A stretch of DNA of 64,000 nt from Actinomycetota bacterium (lineage in GTDB: Bacteria > Actinomycetota > Thermoleophilia > Gaiellales > F1-60-MAGs149): positions 1 to 64,000 of the forward strand of contig VFJZ01000009.1 in the NCBI GenBank assembly GCA_009885805.1. Direction: 5' to 3'. The position numbers and the translations under genes are program-made. Below the pieces are notes generated by a model. That model saw only the letters and a list, made by a program, of their open reading frames with translations. It did not search any database and was not told the origin of the DNA. Shown piece by piece: positions 47,348 through 55,461 of the stretch. How positions within the stretch are numbered: the first letter of the stretch is position 1; the number at the start of each line of letters is the position of its first letter.

Positions 47348-47821
47348 GTGAGGTTTTCGCGAGACATTGTGATCGGCGTCGTCGTCGCTGCGGTCCTGAC
47401 CGCGGCGCCGGCCGCTGCCCACGCGGCGACCGTCGTCGTCGACGGCGTCGGCGTGGCGACCATGCAGGCGCAGCGCGCGCAGGTGATCGGCGTCGTCGTC
47501 AAGCCAACCGGCCGCGTGAAGCTGACCGCGTCGAACGGCGAGTCGTTCAGGCCCAGGTGCGTCAAGCGGAGCTCCAGGCGCTGCGTCCGCTACGACGAGG
47601 AAACCGGGTCGTGGATCGTGCTGCGCCCGGTCAAGTTCATCTACGACGGCAAGCGGTTCTCCCTCCGCGTCCAGTCGCGCGGCGGTTTCAAGATCAGCAT
47701 CTCCGGCGTCGGCAGCCTGAAGCTGAACGGCAAGGGCGTCTACACGCTCGATGGCGTCGAGCACCGCTACGACGGCAACATCCCGCGCATCAGGCTCGCC
47801 AAGGACGAGAACGGCGACTGA
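47348..47821 (+). CDS. Small secreted protein, unknown
   Basis: This 157-residue protein has a signal peptide (DIVIGVVVAAVLTAAPAAAH, cleavage near AHA-A) and a basic beta-rich mature part with one likely disulfide (RPRCVKRSSRRCVRY). The end (SISGVGSLKLNGKGVYTLDG) looks like repeated strands. No family is recognised. GATAAT ends 6 bases before the GTG start. It lies just upstream of a two-component system and could be related, but this is not shown. Confidence 0.7.
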   Translation: MRFSRDIVIGVVVAAVLTAAPAAAHAATVVVDGVGVATMQAQRAQVIGVVVKPTGRVKLTASNGESFRPRCVKRSSRRCVRYDEETGSWIVLRPVKFIYDGKRFSLRVQSRGGFKISISGVGSLKLNGKGVYTLDGVEHRYDGNIPRIRLAKDENGD

Positions 47822-47863
47822 CCCCGCGCGCCGGGTCCCCGTGACGTCAGTAGGATGAGGCCG

Positions 47864-48553
47864 ATGGCCGAGCGCATCCTGATCATCGAGGACGAGGCGA
47901 ACATCGCCTCCTTCGTGAAGCTCTACCTGGAGAAGGCGGGCTTCGCCGTGGAGCGTGCCGCAACCGGCACCGACGGCGTCGCGCGGGCGCTCGCGTCCTC
48001 ACCGGTCCTGATCCTGCTCGACCTGAACCTGCCCGACATCGACGGGCTCGAGGTCTGCCGGCGGATCCGCGCCACCTCCCAGGTGCCGATCCTGATGCTG
48101 ACCGCGCGTGACGACGACATCGACAAGATCGTCGGGCTCGAGGTCGGCGCCGACGACTACGTCACGAAGCCGTTCAATCCGCGCGAACTCGTCGCGCGCA
48201 TCAAGACGATCCTGCGGCGGACGGCGGCGCCTGCGCCGGGCGGCGAACGCGGCCCGTTGGTGCTCGGCACGGTCAAGATCGATGCAGCGCGACGGGAGGT
48301 GACGGTCGCCGGCCGCGCCGTGCAGCTGACACCGAAGGAGTTCGACCTCCTGCACGCGCTGATGGAGCACCGCGGCATCGTCCTCACCCGCGACCAGCTG
48401 CTCGAGCGGGTCTGGGGGTACACCTTCGCCGGCGATACGCGGACGGTCGACGTGCACGTGCGGCAGCTCCGGCGCAAGATCGGCGACGAGTGCCCGGTGG
48501 TGACCGTCTGGGGAGTCGGGTACAAGGTATCCGACGATGCTGCGGTCGCTTAG
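47864..48553 (+). CDS. OmpR-family response regulator
   Basis: This 229-residue regulator has a receiver domain (RILIIEDEANIASFVKLYLE) with phospho-acceptor aspartate 53 in LLDLNLPDIDGLEV and conserved K in YVTKPFNPREL. A winged-helix domain ends with GYTFAGDTRTVDVHVRQLRR and GVGYKV. ATG 47864, 7 bases after TAGGAT, is preferred to the ATG at 47855. The histidine kinase gene overlaps by 17 bases. Confidence 0.95.
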   Translation: MAERILIIEDEANIASFVKLYLEKAGFAVERAATGTDGVARALASSPVLILLDLNLPDIDGLEVCRRIRATSQVPILMLTARDDDIDKIVGLEVGADDYVTKPFNPRELVARIKTILRRTAAPAPGGERGPLVLGTVKIDAARREVTVAGRAVQLTPKEFDLLHALMEHRGIVLTRDQLLERVWGYTFAGDTRTVDVHVRQLRRKIGDECPVVTVWGVGYKVSDDAAVA

Positions 48554-49958
48554 AGTCCGACTGGTCGTCTTTTTCGTCGTTCCGGTGCTGGTCGCCGGTG
48601 GCCTTGCGCTCGTCCTCACGACCCGTTCCGTCACCGACTACGAGCGAGCAGCGACGGAGGCGACCCTGCGGCAGCAGGGCCCCGGCGTGGTGCGCCAGTT
48701 CGCCGAGGCGGCGCGCAACGCGTTCGACACGGACGGCGAGCCCGGGCAGATCAACATCCGCACGTTTGTGCGCCAGATCACCGGAGCGGACATCCTCTTC
48801 GTCGCCAACCCGGACTACGCGGAGCCGTATCCCGGCGGCAACGTCGAGACCTGGCCGGCGCTCGACCTCGACTGGGCGCGCCTGGCCCGCGGCGAGCAGC
48901 TCGTCTTCGAGGCCAGGCCCCCCAACCGCGAGCCGTCGCTGGTTGTCGTGTCCGGCGTCTTCCTGACGCGGAACTTCCGACCCGACCCGGACGGGACGAT
49001 CGCCGCCTTCGGCGCGATCCTGCTCGCGCGGCCGCTGGCGACGCTGGCGCCGGAGCAGTCGTTCTGGGCGCGACGGCTGGCGCCCGCGTTCCTCGCTGCC
49101 GGTGCGGCCTCGCTGATCCTCGCGCTCCTGCTCGGCCTACGCATCATCGCGCCGCTGCGGCGGCTGGTGACAGCCGCCGGCGCGATCGCGCGTGGACGCT
49201 ACGACTCCGTCCGGCTCGACCGCAAGCGCGGCGACGAGATCGGGCAGCTGAACCGCGCGTTCGGGGACATGGCCAGCCAGTTGTCCGAAGCGCGCGAGCA
49301 CGAGCGCCTGTTCCTGATGCGGGTCTCGCATGAGCTGCGGACGCCGCTGACCGCAATCCAGGGACACGTCAGCGCGCTCAGCGACGGCATCGCGGAGACC
49401 GCGGAGGAGCAGGCCGACGCCTACGCCGTGATCGCCTCTGAGTCGTCACGGCTGGAGCGGCTGATCCGCGACCTTCTCGACCTCGCCAAGCTCGAGGCCC
49501 GGCGCTTCACCCTGGAGCGTGCCGCCGTCGACGTCGCCGAGGTCGTCCGGCAGTGCCACGCCGTCCACAGCACGCCGGCGCTTCCGGACGGCGTCGACTT
49601 CGTGCTCGGCGCGGTCGAGCCCGGCGTGGTGATCGGCGACGGCGACCGCATCCGGCAGGTGATCGCGAATCTCCTCGAGAACGCGATTCGCTGGACGCCG
49701 CCCGGCGGCGTCGTTCGCCTCTCGACCGTCTCGAACGCGACGCAGGTGATCGTCGAGGTGGCCGATGCCGGTCCGGGCGTGGCGCCGGAACGGCGCGCCG
49801 ACGTGCTCCGTCCATTCTTCTCCGGGGACGCGCACGGCACCGGCCTCGGCCTCGCGATCGCCGCTGAGCTGACGATCGCGATGGGTGGTTCGCTGACGAT
49901 CGGCGACGCACCCGAGGGTGGGGCGCTGTTCTCGTGCGCCCTGCCGCGCATCGTGTAG
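48537..49958 (+). CDS. Sensor histidine kinase
   Basis: This 473-residue kinase has a membrane helix near residues 8-28 (LVVFFVVPVLVAGGLALVLT), an outside sensor of about 150 residues, a second helix (PAFLAAGAASLILALLLGLR), a HAMP linker, the phospho-acceptor histidine 265 in RVSHELRTPLTAI, and an ATPase domain with NLLENAIRWT, DAGPGVAPE and GTGLGLAI. It should phosphorylate the regulator encoded upstream. The signal is unknown. The small secreted protein upstream and pilin genes downstream are possible links. Confidence 0.95.
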   Translation: MLRSLRVRLVVFFVVPVLVAGGLALVLTTRSVTDYERAATEATLRQQGPGVVRQFAEAARNAFDTDGEPGQINIRTFVRQITGADILFVANPDYAEPYPGGNVETWPALDLDWARLARGEQLVFEARPPNREPSLVVVSGVFLTRNFRPDPDGTIAAFGAILLARPLATLAPEQSFWARRLAPAFLAAGAASLILALLLGLRIIAPLRRLVTAAGAIARGRYDSVRLDRKRGDEIGQLNRAFGDMASQLSEAREHERLFLMRVSHELRTPLTAIQGHVSALSDGIAETAEEQADAYAVIASESSRLERLIRDLLDLAKLEARRFTLERAAVDVAEVVRQCHAVHSTPALPDGVDFVLGAVEPGVVIGDGDRIRQVIANLLENAIRWTPPGGVVRLSTVSNATQVIVEVADAGPGVAPERRADVLRPFFSGDAHGTGLGLAIAAELTIAMGGSLTIGDAPEGGALFSCALPRIV

Positions 49959-50062
49959 CACTCCGGCACGGAACGGTTGCATTCGGGCACAGACGCGAGA
50001 CTGTACGGCAGGGCACGCTCGCAGTGGCGACCTCGGAGTCGCCCGAACCGAGGAGGCAATGC

Positions 50063-50263
50063 GTGTCCAGTTCCGCCAACCGATCCCGCTCGCGGGGACA
50101 GGGAACCGTCGAGTACATCGGGCTCCTGCTCGCGATCGGGGCGCTGCTCCTCGCCGTCTCCAGCCAGGTCAAGGGTGGCGCGCTCGTCGGGCAGATCGAG
50201 CGCGGCTTCACCGCCGCCGTGCAGAAGGTGGTCGGGAGCGAGGGGACGACGCCGCGGCGCTGA
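50063..50263 (+). CDS. Flp-type small pilin
   Basis: This 66-residue protein carries the classic Flp prepilin signal RGQGTVEY (cleavage G/Q, glutamate +5, tyrosine +6) followed by one hydrophobic helix (IGLLLAIGALLLAVSSQV). It is the best candidate for the major pilin of the Tad system encoded at 56.7-61.0 kb. GTG at 50063 has an AGGAGG site 6 bases upstream. The prepilin peptidase (TadV) is not in the window. Confidence 0.85.
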   Translation: MSSSANRSRSRGQGTVEYIGLLLAIGALLLAVSSQVKGGALVGQIERGFTAAVQKVVGSEGTTPRR

Positions 50264-50274
50264 GGCGACGGCCG

Positions 50275-51036
50275 TCAGCAGCGCTCGCCGGCCAGCAGCT
50301 GGTCGGCGAGCACCCGGCCGTTCCGTACGACGACGACGTGGACAGCGAGCGCGAGCGGCTGAGTGTCGAGCTCGCCGGCCCTCAGCCAGCGCAGCTCGAT
50401 TGGCTCGCAGAGGACGCCGTCCCCTGCCCGGAGTCCCGGCGGTGGCCCGACCTCATCGCCGGGTGCAAGGAGTCCGATCACGGCCAGGCCGAGATCGGCG
50501 CCGCGCAGGATCCGGGCCAGCGGCCGCGTCGCGCGGTTCGCGTCGAGCGACTCCTCGAGCGCCTGACGGCCTGCCTCCGATGCGATCGGCCCGAGGTCGC
50601 GGTCGGTCTCGGGCAACGGCTCGTCGGAGGGTGTCGCGATCACGACCGTCGGCGGCCCGGAGGGGACGGCGAGCAGCCGAACGGTCGGCGAGGGCGCGAC
50701 GCCGACGACGGCGCTGGCGTCTCGCGTCCGCCCGAGGCGGCTTCCGTACCGCGCCAGGATGCGGGTGCTCAGGTAGCGGTCGGCGGCAGCGGCACCGACC
50801 TCCCGCACCAGCAGTCGTCGGGCCGCGAGGAGCGTCGGGCGTCCCGTGTCGACCGCGCGTTCGAGAACGGCGTGCGCGGCCGGTCGCTCGGGGTCGCGGT
50901 CGCCGTCGAGCGCGCGGGCGACGAGCGGCGCGACCCGGACGATGCCGACGACGAGCGCGGCGCAGAGCAGCGCCACGGCGAGCCAGAGGCCGATCGCCTC
51001 GACGCTCGCCTGGCCGCGACTACCAGCGGCAGTCAT
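50275..51036 (-). CDS. TadE-like pseudopilin with large outer domain
   Basis: This 253-residue protein begins with a class III type signal RGQASVEAIG and one helix (LWLAVALLCAALVVGIVRVA). The remaining 200 residues are an outside domain of unknown fold with a C-terminal cysteine pair (GDGVLCEPIELR, LLAGERC). The first residues match the other pilin-like proteins of the window. ATG 51036 lies inside the end of the upstream gene (17-base overlap). Confidence 0.75.
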   Translation of the reverse strand: MTAAGSRGQASVEAIGLWLAVALLCAALVVGIVRVAPLVARALDGDRDPERPAAHAVLERAVDTGRPTLLAARRLLVREVGAAAADRYLSTRILARYGSRLGRTRDASAVVGVAPSPTVRLLAVPSGPPTVVIATPSDEPLPETDRDLGPIASEAGRQALEESLDANRATRPLARILRGADLGLAVIGLLAPGDEVGPPPGLRAGDGVLCEPIELRWLRAGELDTQPLALAVHVVVVRNGRVLADQLLAGERC

Positions 51037-51727
51037 CGCCGGCGATGACGCGGTGGCGCAACACGATCCCTGCACGGACGACGGCGAGCGCCATCGCCGG
51101 GCGCAGCAGCGGCTGCAGGGGCGGCCGCCGTTCCACCCGCTGCCAGACCGGCGCGCACAGCACCACGTCACCGGCGCGGGCGCCGGCCGGCAGGGCCGCG
51201 CCGGGGCGGTCGGCGACCTGCGAGCCACCGGCGGCGATGATCCCGGCGACGCCCGCCACCGGCCCCGCCGCCGCGGCTGCGCCGCCGACGATCTGCAGGA
51301 GCGCGTCGCGCCGCTCGGCGGAGCGGCGAGCGAGACGCAGCAGCGGCAGCACGGCGGCCTCGTCGGCGGGTGTCACGACGTGCGCGACGATGTCGCCGCT
51401 GTGCGGCCGCAGCGGCGCGGTGACGACCGCGGCGGACAGGACCCGCACGGCCAGCTCGTCCAGCCGTCGCTGCGCCTCGCGCGAGCCGAGGCTGTCGGCG
51501 AGCAGCACGGCGACGTCGTCGACCGTCGGCGCCGTTGCGTCACCGATCAGTGCGGCGGCCGCCAGCGACAGGTCGGGCGCAGGCGTCCCGCGATCGCCGT
51601 CGATCGCGCGCGCGATCGTCCCGACGAGCCCGCCGTGCGCCAGGCCGACCGCCAGTGCGAGTGTCAGGGCGACCGCGCAGAGCAGGAGGCCGAGGTGTTC
51701 GACCGTCGCCTGGCCGCGTTCGGACAT
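51020..51727 (-). CDS. Second TadE-like pseudopilin
   Basis: This 235-residue protein starts MSERGQATVEHLG followed by a hydrophobic helix (LLLCAVALTLALAVGLAHGG) and an outside domain that ends VLRHRVIAGDDCRW with GDVVLCAPVWQR, echoing the cysteine layout of its neighbour. The two probably arose by duplication and form a pair. TACGCT ends 6 bases before the ATG, so it heads a leaderless two-gene transcript. Confidence 0.75.
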   Translation of the reverse strand: MSERGQATVEHLGLLLCAVALTLALAVGLAHGGLVGTIARAIDGDRGTPAPDLSLAAAALIGDATAPTVDDVAVLLADSLGSREAQRRLDELAVRVLSAAVVTAPLRPHSGDIVAHVVTPADEAAVLPLLRLARRSAERRDALLQIVGGAAAAAGPVAGVAGIIAAGGSQVADRPGAALPAGARAGDVVLCAPVWQRVERRPPLQPLLRPAMALAVVRAGIVLRHRVIAGDDCRW

Positions 51728-51790
51728 GCAGCGAGCGTACGGCCGTAGCGACGCACCGGTCCGCACCGGACCGTCAAGGAAGTGTGCCGG

Positions 51791-52240
51791 TCAGGCGCCG
51801 AACGGCTGTGCGCCCGGCTCCGTCTGCACGGAGATGCGCACGCGCCGGTCGAGCTTCTCCGACACGGAGGCGACCACCGGCGTCAGCGCCGCGACCGCAG
51901 CCGTGAGGCCGGCGACGGCCTGCTCGAGTGCCGCTACCCGTCGTTCCTGCGACTCGGCGGCGGCGGCGATCAGGTCGACCAGCGCTTCGAGGTCGCCGAT
52001 CCGGCCGAGACGCTCGGCGTGCAGGTCGCGGGCGACCGTGTGCACCGCCCGCTGCAGTTCGGCGACCTGCGTGGGCAGCGGCTTGCCCTCGGCGGAGGAG
52101 AGCGCGCGGGCGACCGCCGCCTCGATGCGGGTCGGCAGCACCGCCGCGAGGTCGGCGACGGCGTCACGCGCCGCCGTCGCGGCGGTGTCCGGCGGGGAGA
52201 CCACGGCGGTCGCGTCGCCCGTCAGGTGATCGTCGCGCAT
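51791..52240 (-). CDS. Coiled-coil protein, unknown
   Basis: This 149-residue protein is almost wholly helical (AARDAVADLAAVLPTRIEAA, then LEALVDLIAAAAESQERRVA and VSEKLDRRVRISVQ). It has no cysteine, signal or membrane segment. I recognise no family. TAGCAT ends 6 bases before the ATG, and its TAG is also the stop codon of the upstream gene. It precedes the pilin-like genes on the same strand. Confidence 0.6.
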   Translation of the reverse strand: MRDDHLTGDATAVVSPPDTAATAARDAVADLAAVLPTRIEAAVARALSSAEGKPLPTQVAELQRAVHTVARDLHAERLGRIGDLEALVDLIAAAAESQERRVAALEQAVAGLTAAVAALTPVVASVSEKLDRRVRISVQTEPGAQPFGA

Positions 52241-52249
52241 GGCAACATG

Positions 52250-52681
52250 CTACTGGCGGTTGCGGCGCCGGGCCAACTCGAACGTCGGCACGTCGCCGTC
52301 GAGGCTCGGCGGCACCTCGTAGCCGTCGACGCAGAACGCGAACCGACCACGTGCCTCGTCGAAGTCGACGCCGAGTCGCCCATCGCGGAGCCGCTCGTCG
52401 ATCCACGCCGATCGGAACACGAGCTTGCGCAGCCAGTACACGATGAGGTCGCGGTCGTCGGCGCTGTCGAGGCGCGCACCCGCCTCGGTGCGCGGCTGCG
52501 GGAGCGCACCGTGGGCGGTGAGATCGGCGAGGTCGTCGATCACGGCGTCGGGCCCGTCGGGCAGTCCCAGCCGCGCCGCCGCGGCCGCGACGCGCTGCCC
52601 GAAGTCGGTGTGCGCGAAGGCGTAGCGGAGCCCCACGAACTCGAGGGTGACGTCGGCGGCTGTGCGATTCGATTCGGGCAC
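52250..52681 (-). CDS. Hypothetical protein
   Basis: This 143-residue protein (GLRYAFAHTDFGQRVAAAAA, DLIVYWLRKLVFRSAWIDER, GYEVPPSLDGDVPTFELARR) is probably soluble and mixed alpha-beta. No family is recognised. GTG at 52681 is chosen because TACACT stands 8 bases upstream; the longer open frame runs over the divergent DUF192 gene. Its stop TAG forms half of the -10 box of the next gene. Confidence 0.55.
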   Translation of the reverse strand: MPESNRTAADVTLEFVGLRYAFAHTDFGQRVAAAAARLGLPDGPDAVIDDLADLTAHGALPQPRTEAGARLDSADDRDLIVYWLRKLVFRSAWIDERLRDGRLGVDFDEARGRFAFCVDGYEVPPSLDGDVPTFELARRRNRQ

Positions 52682-52700
52682 GTGTATCAAGTGTAGGGAG

Positions 52701-53054
52701 ATGGGACGCATTCTCACAGCCGACGGAAGGGTGCTCTTCGACAGGATCACCGTCTCGCGGGCCGGCGAGCGGCGCAACGCGAAGGGCCTGCTCGGCCGCG
52801 ACGGCCTCGAGCCCGGCGAGGGCCTGCTGCTCTCCGACCCGACCGGGATGATCCACATGTTCTTCATGCGCTTCGCGATCGACGCCGTCTTCTGCACCGC
52901 CGACCTCGAGGTCGTGAGGGTGGCGTCCGGCCTGCGGCCATGGCGCATCGCCCGCGCGGCGCGCGCCCGGCGGATCCTCGAGGTCGGGGCCGGCGAGGCG
53001 GCGCGAGCCGGCATCGTGGTCGGCGATCGACTCGTGCTCGACGACGCGGCCTGA
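52701..53054 (+). CDS. DUF192 protein
   Basis: The 117-residue protein is a DUF192 domain: ERRNAKGLLGRDGLEPGEGL, the IHMFFMRFAIDAVFCTADLE core (family: IHTFFMRFPIDVVFLD) and the G-A-x-x-A-x-GI-x-GD-x-L end. The family is often secreted or membrane-attached and of unknown role; here no signal peptide is seen. ATG 52701 is the first codon of the domain. Confidence 0.88.
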   Translation: MGRILTADGRVLFDRITVSRAGERRNAKGLLGRDGLEPGEGLLLSDPTGMIHMFFMRFAIDAVFCTADLEVVRVASGLRPWRIARAARARRILEVGAGEAARAGIVVGDRLVLDDAA

Positions 53055-53296
53055 GCGCCTGCATTTCGTCGACGCGCGCCAGACTCAGCGATCGGCGGCC
53101 GCGACGAGCGCGACGTGGTGGCGGGCGACCTGCACACGTGTGCCAGGGTCTCTGGTCGGGCAGCCGTGCGCGCCGACCGGACGAAGAACCAGGCGGCGTG
53201 GCCGAGACGAGGATGTCGCATCACTCGGCGGCCGGCGAACGGCTTCGCCGCTCGGCACGATTCCTCGGCGCCGGGCATCGGCGAGGTCCTCGGTGC

Positions 53297-53857
53297 CTAC
53301 TCGTCCACGGCGAAGATCGTGTCGTCGAGCGTTGCGAACCCGAGACAGTCTTGGAACACGACGCGTAGCGCGTCTTCGGCGAACAGGACGTGTCGCTCCC
53401 CTGCACGGTCCTCGCCGTCGTTCTCGTCGTTCTCGTCGTTCTCGTCGTCCTCGATGCTGACGATCCGTCCGGCGATCTCGGTGGCGGTGCTGGCGCGCGG
53501 TGCGTGCGTCGCCGACCAGGTGGCGAGCGCTTCGACGGCGGCGTGATGCCGGGACGGATCGAGCCACTGATGGGTGTGGCCATCGTCGGAGTCGTCGTAG
53601 GACCGGTTGATCGCCAGCCACCCGAGCGCCGTCTCAGGGGCTGCGAACACGATCGCGGCGGCGTCCGAGTCAGCGACGAAGGCCCCGATCGCCGGGACTC
53701 CTAACCGACTGGCGATCTCCTCAACGGCGTCGGTCAAGTCCACGTCGAAGGGCACGTGGCTGTACGACCAGCCGTCGTGCGTGGCGAGTTGCGTTGCGCC
53801 GGCGAGCCCGACCGGATCCGACGAACGCGCGATGACGAACTGGTCCCAGAGTCCCAT
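53297..53857 (-). CDS. Hypothetical protein with acidic repeat
   Basis: This 186-residue protein starts MGLWDQFVIARSSDP. A beta-alpha core (AIGAFVADSDAAAIVFAAPE, LGWLAINRSYD) is followed near residue 150 by a repeat DDENDENDENDGED encoded by a (gttctcgtc)n run, then HVLFAEDALRVVFQDCLGFA. No family is recognised. The repeat could vary by slippage in 9-base units. The gap on its left (53055-53296) and the gap on its right (53858-53963) show no gene. Confidence 0.55.
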   Translation of the reverse strand: MGLWDQFVIARSSDPVGLAGATQLATHDGWSYSHVPFDVDLTDAVEEIASRLGVPAIGAFVADSDAAAIVFAAPETALGWLAINRSYDDSDDGHTHQWLDPSRHHAAVEALATWSATHAPRASTATEIAGRIVSIEDDENDENDENDGEDRAGERHVLFAEDALRVVFQDCLGFATLDDTIFAVDE

Positions 53858-53963
53858 CGTCCGATTCTCGCCCGCTGGCGCCCCTCCGTGCAACTGTTTG
53901 CAGCCGATCGTGAGCGGCACGTGCCGGCAGACGCGCCGCCTCGTCAAGCAAGCGAACTGACCG

Positions 53964-54587
53964 CTACCAGCCGTTGCGGTGCACGATCGCGTCGAGTGGC
54001 CGCCGCGCCGCCGGCCGGAAGCTGTCGCCGAGCGTGTGGCCGGCGGTGACGAGCCCGACCTGGGCGTACCGCCCGTGCGGGATGCCGAGCAGCGCGGCGA
54101 CCTCCTCCTCGTAGGCGAGGTGCAGCGTCGTGAAGCAGGTGCCGAGGCCGCGGGCGCGCGCGGCGAGCTGGAAGCTCCACGTGGCCTGAAGGATCGAGCC
54201 GTACTGGCTCGCCTGGCTCGTGAGGCCCTGCTGCTCCGGCCGACCGCGCAGCACCGGGATCACGTACACCGGCACCTCCGCGAAGCGGTCGGCGAGGTAC
54301 GTCGCGGACTTCACCAGTCGTGCCCCGGCCGCGTCGTCGGCTGCGGCCGGTCGGATGTAGTCGGCGAACGAGCGCCGGTAGTGGACGGCGATCGCCTCAC
54401 GCAGCGCCGGGTCGGTGACAACGACGAAGTGCCACGGCTGGCTGTTGGATGCGGTCGGCGCCTGGAGCGCGATCTGCAGGCACTCGTCGATCAGATCTGG
54501 CTCAACCGGCCGGTCGAAGTCCAGCCGTAGACGGACGGCGCGCGTTGTCGTCAGCAGGGTGTCGGGGTCGAGCGGCGCCTGGTTCAT
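53964..54587 (-). CDS. Nitroreductase family oxidoreductase
   Basis: This 207-residue flavoprotein has TTTRAVRLRLDFDRPVEPDL (FMN phosphate arginines), QAPTASNSQPWHFVVVTDPA (the family A-P-S-x-x-N-x-Q-P-W motif) and the dimer helix ARGLGTCFTTLHLAYEEEVA. It should reduce nitro, quinone or enone compounds using NAD(P)H and FMN or F420. TACGGT ends 6 bases before the ATG at 54587. An upstream ATG (54635) is not needed. Confidence 0.9.
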   Translation of the reverse strand: MNQAPLDPDTLLTTTRAVRLRLDFDRPVEPDLIDECLQIALQAPTASNSQPWHFVVVTDPALREAIAVHYRRSFADYIRPAAADDAAGARLVKSATYLADRFAEVPVYVIPVLRGRPEQQGLTSQASQYGSILQATWSFQLAARARGLGTCFTTLHLAYEEEVAALLGIPHGRYAQVGLVTAGHTLGDSFRPAARRPLDAIVHRNGW

Positions 54588-54764
54588 GGCGGAACCGTAG
54601 AGGCTTGCGCGCGAACTGGTACCGAAGTGCAACATCCGCCAGACGGCCCTTGTCGGGCATCAAACCCGGCAGTACGGTGAACTCACCCCGCGGCGCCGAT
54701 TGACGGACAGCTGGCGCCCGGGGATCTCTCCGAATCCGACGACCCGAAGGGGCGCGTACGAGCC

Positions 54765-55460
54765 ATGGGCGCGAACGTGTTGATCATCGAGGACGAGGCT
54801 GCGATCGTTGACTTCGTCGTCGACAACCTCAGGCAAGACGACCACCAGACCCAGTCGGCGACGAGCGTCCGCGAGGCGCTTGTCCAGCTGCGCCGCACGC
54901 GGCCGGACATCGTGCTGGTCGACATCGGCCTGCCCGATGGCTCCGGTCTCGACATCATCCGCTCGGTGCGCGGCGGCGAGGCCGGCGACCCCGGCGTCGG
55001 CATCATCCTGCTCACGGCCCGAGCGGAGGAGCAGGATCGTCTGCGCGGCTTCGCGCGCGGCGCGGACGATTACGTCACGAAGCCGTTCAGCTATCCGGAA
55101 CTGCTCGCCCGGATCGCAGCGCTCCATGCTCGTCTGGTGCGGTCTACCAGTCACGACGTGATCTGCGTCGGGGCGCTCCGTGTGGACGTGTCGGCGCGGC
55201 GAGCGAGCGTCGACGGTCAGGCGATCGGCCTGCCGGCGAAGGAGTTCGAGCTGCTGGTCGCGCTGGCTCGCGACCCCGAGCGGGTGTTCGAGAAGACCGA
55301 CCTGCTGGAGCGGGTGTGGGGCTACAGGAACTCGCGAACGACCCGGACACTCGATTCGCACGCGTCGAGACTGCGCCGCCGGCTCGAGGACGCCTCGCCG
55401 GGCAGTCGCTTCATCATCAACCGCTGGGGCGTCGGGTACGCCCTGGTGGCGGGGGTGTGA
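54765..55460 (+). CDS. OmpR-family response regulator, head of Tad operon
   Basis: This 231-residue regulator has a receiver domain (NVLIIEDEAAIVDFVVDNLR) with phospho-acceptor aspartate 53 in VDIGLPDGSGLDI, the YVTKPFSYPELLARI lysine, and a winged helix ending WGYRNSRTTRTLDSHASRLR. It is the first gene of a tightly packed string that continues through the kinase and the Tad genes. A TACGGT box at 54671 would give a leader of about 80 bases. Confidence 0.94.
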   Translation: MGANVLIIEDEAAIVDFVVDNLRQDDHQTQSATSVREALVQLRRTRPDIVLVDIGLPDGSGLDIIRSVRGGEAGDPGVGIILLTARAEEQDRLRGFARGADDYVTKPFSYPELLARIAALHARLVRSTSHDVICVGALRVDVSARRASVDGQAIGLPAKEFELLVALARDPERVFEKTDLLERVWGYRNSRTTRTLDSHASRLRRRLEDASPGSRFIINRWGVGYALVAGV

Positions 55461-55461
55461 C

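Noticed and set aside
53055-53296. Possible gene in the 242-base gap after DUF192
   Set aside because: All frames there are shadow-like, without a plausible start, family motif or coding bias.
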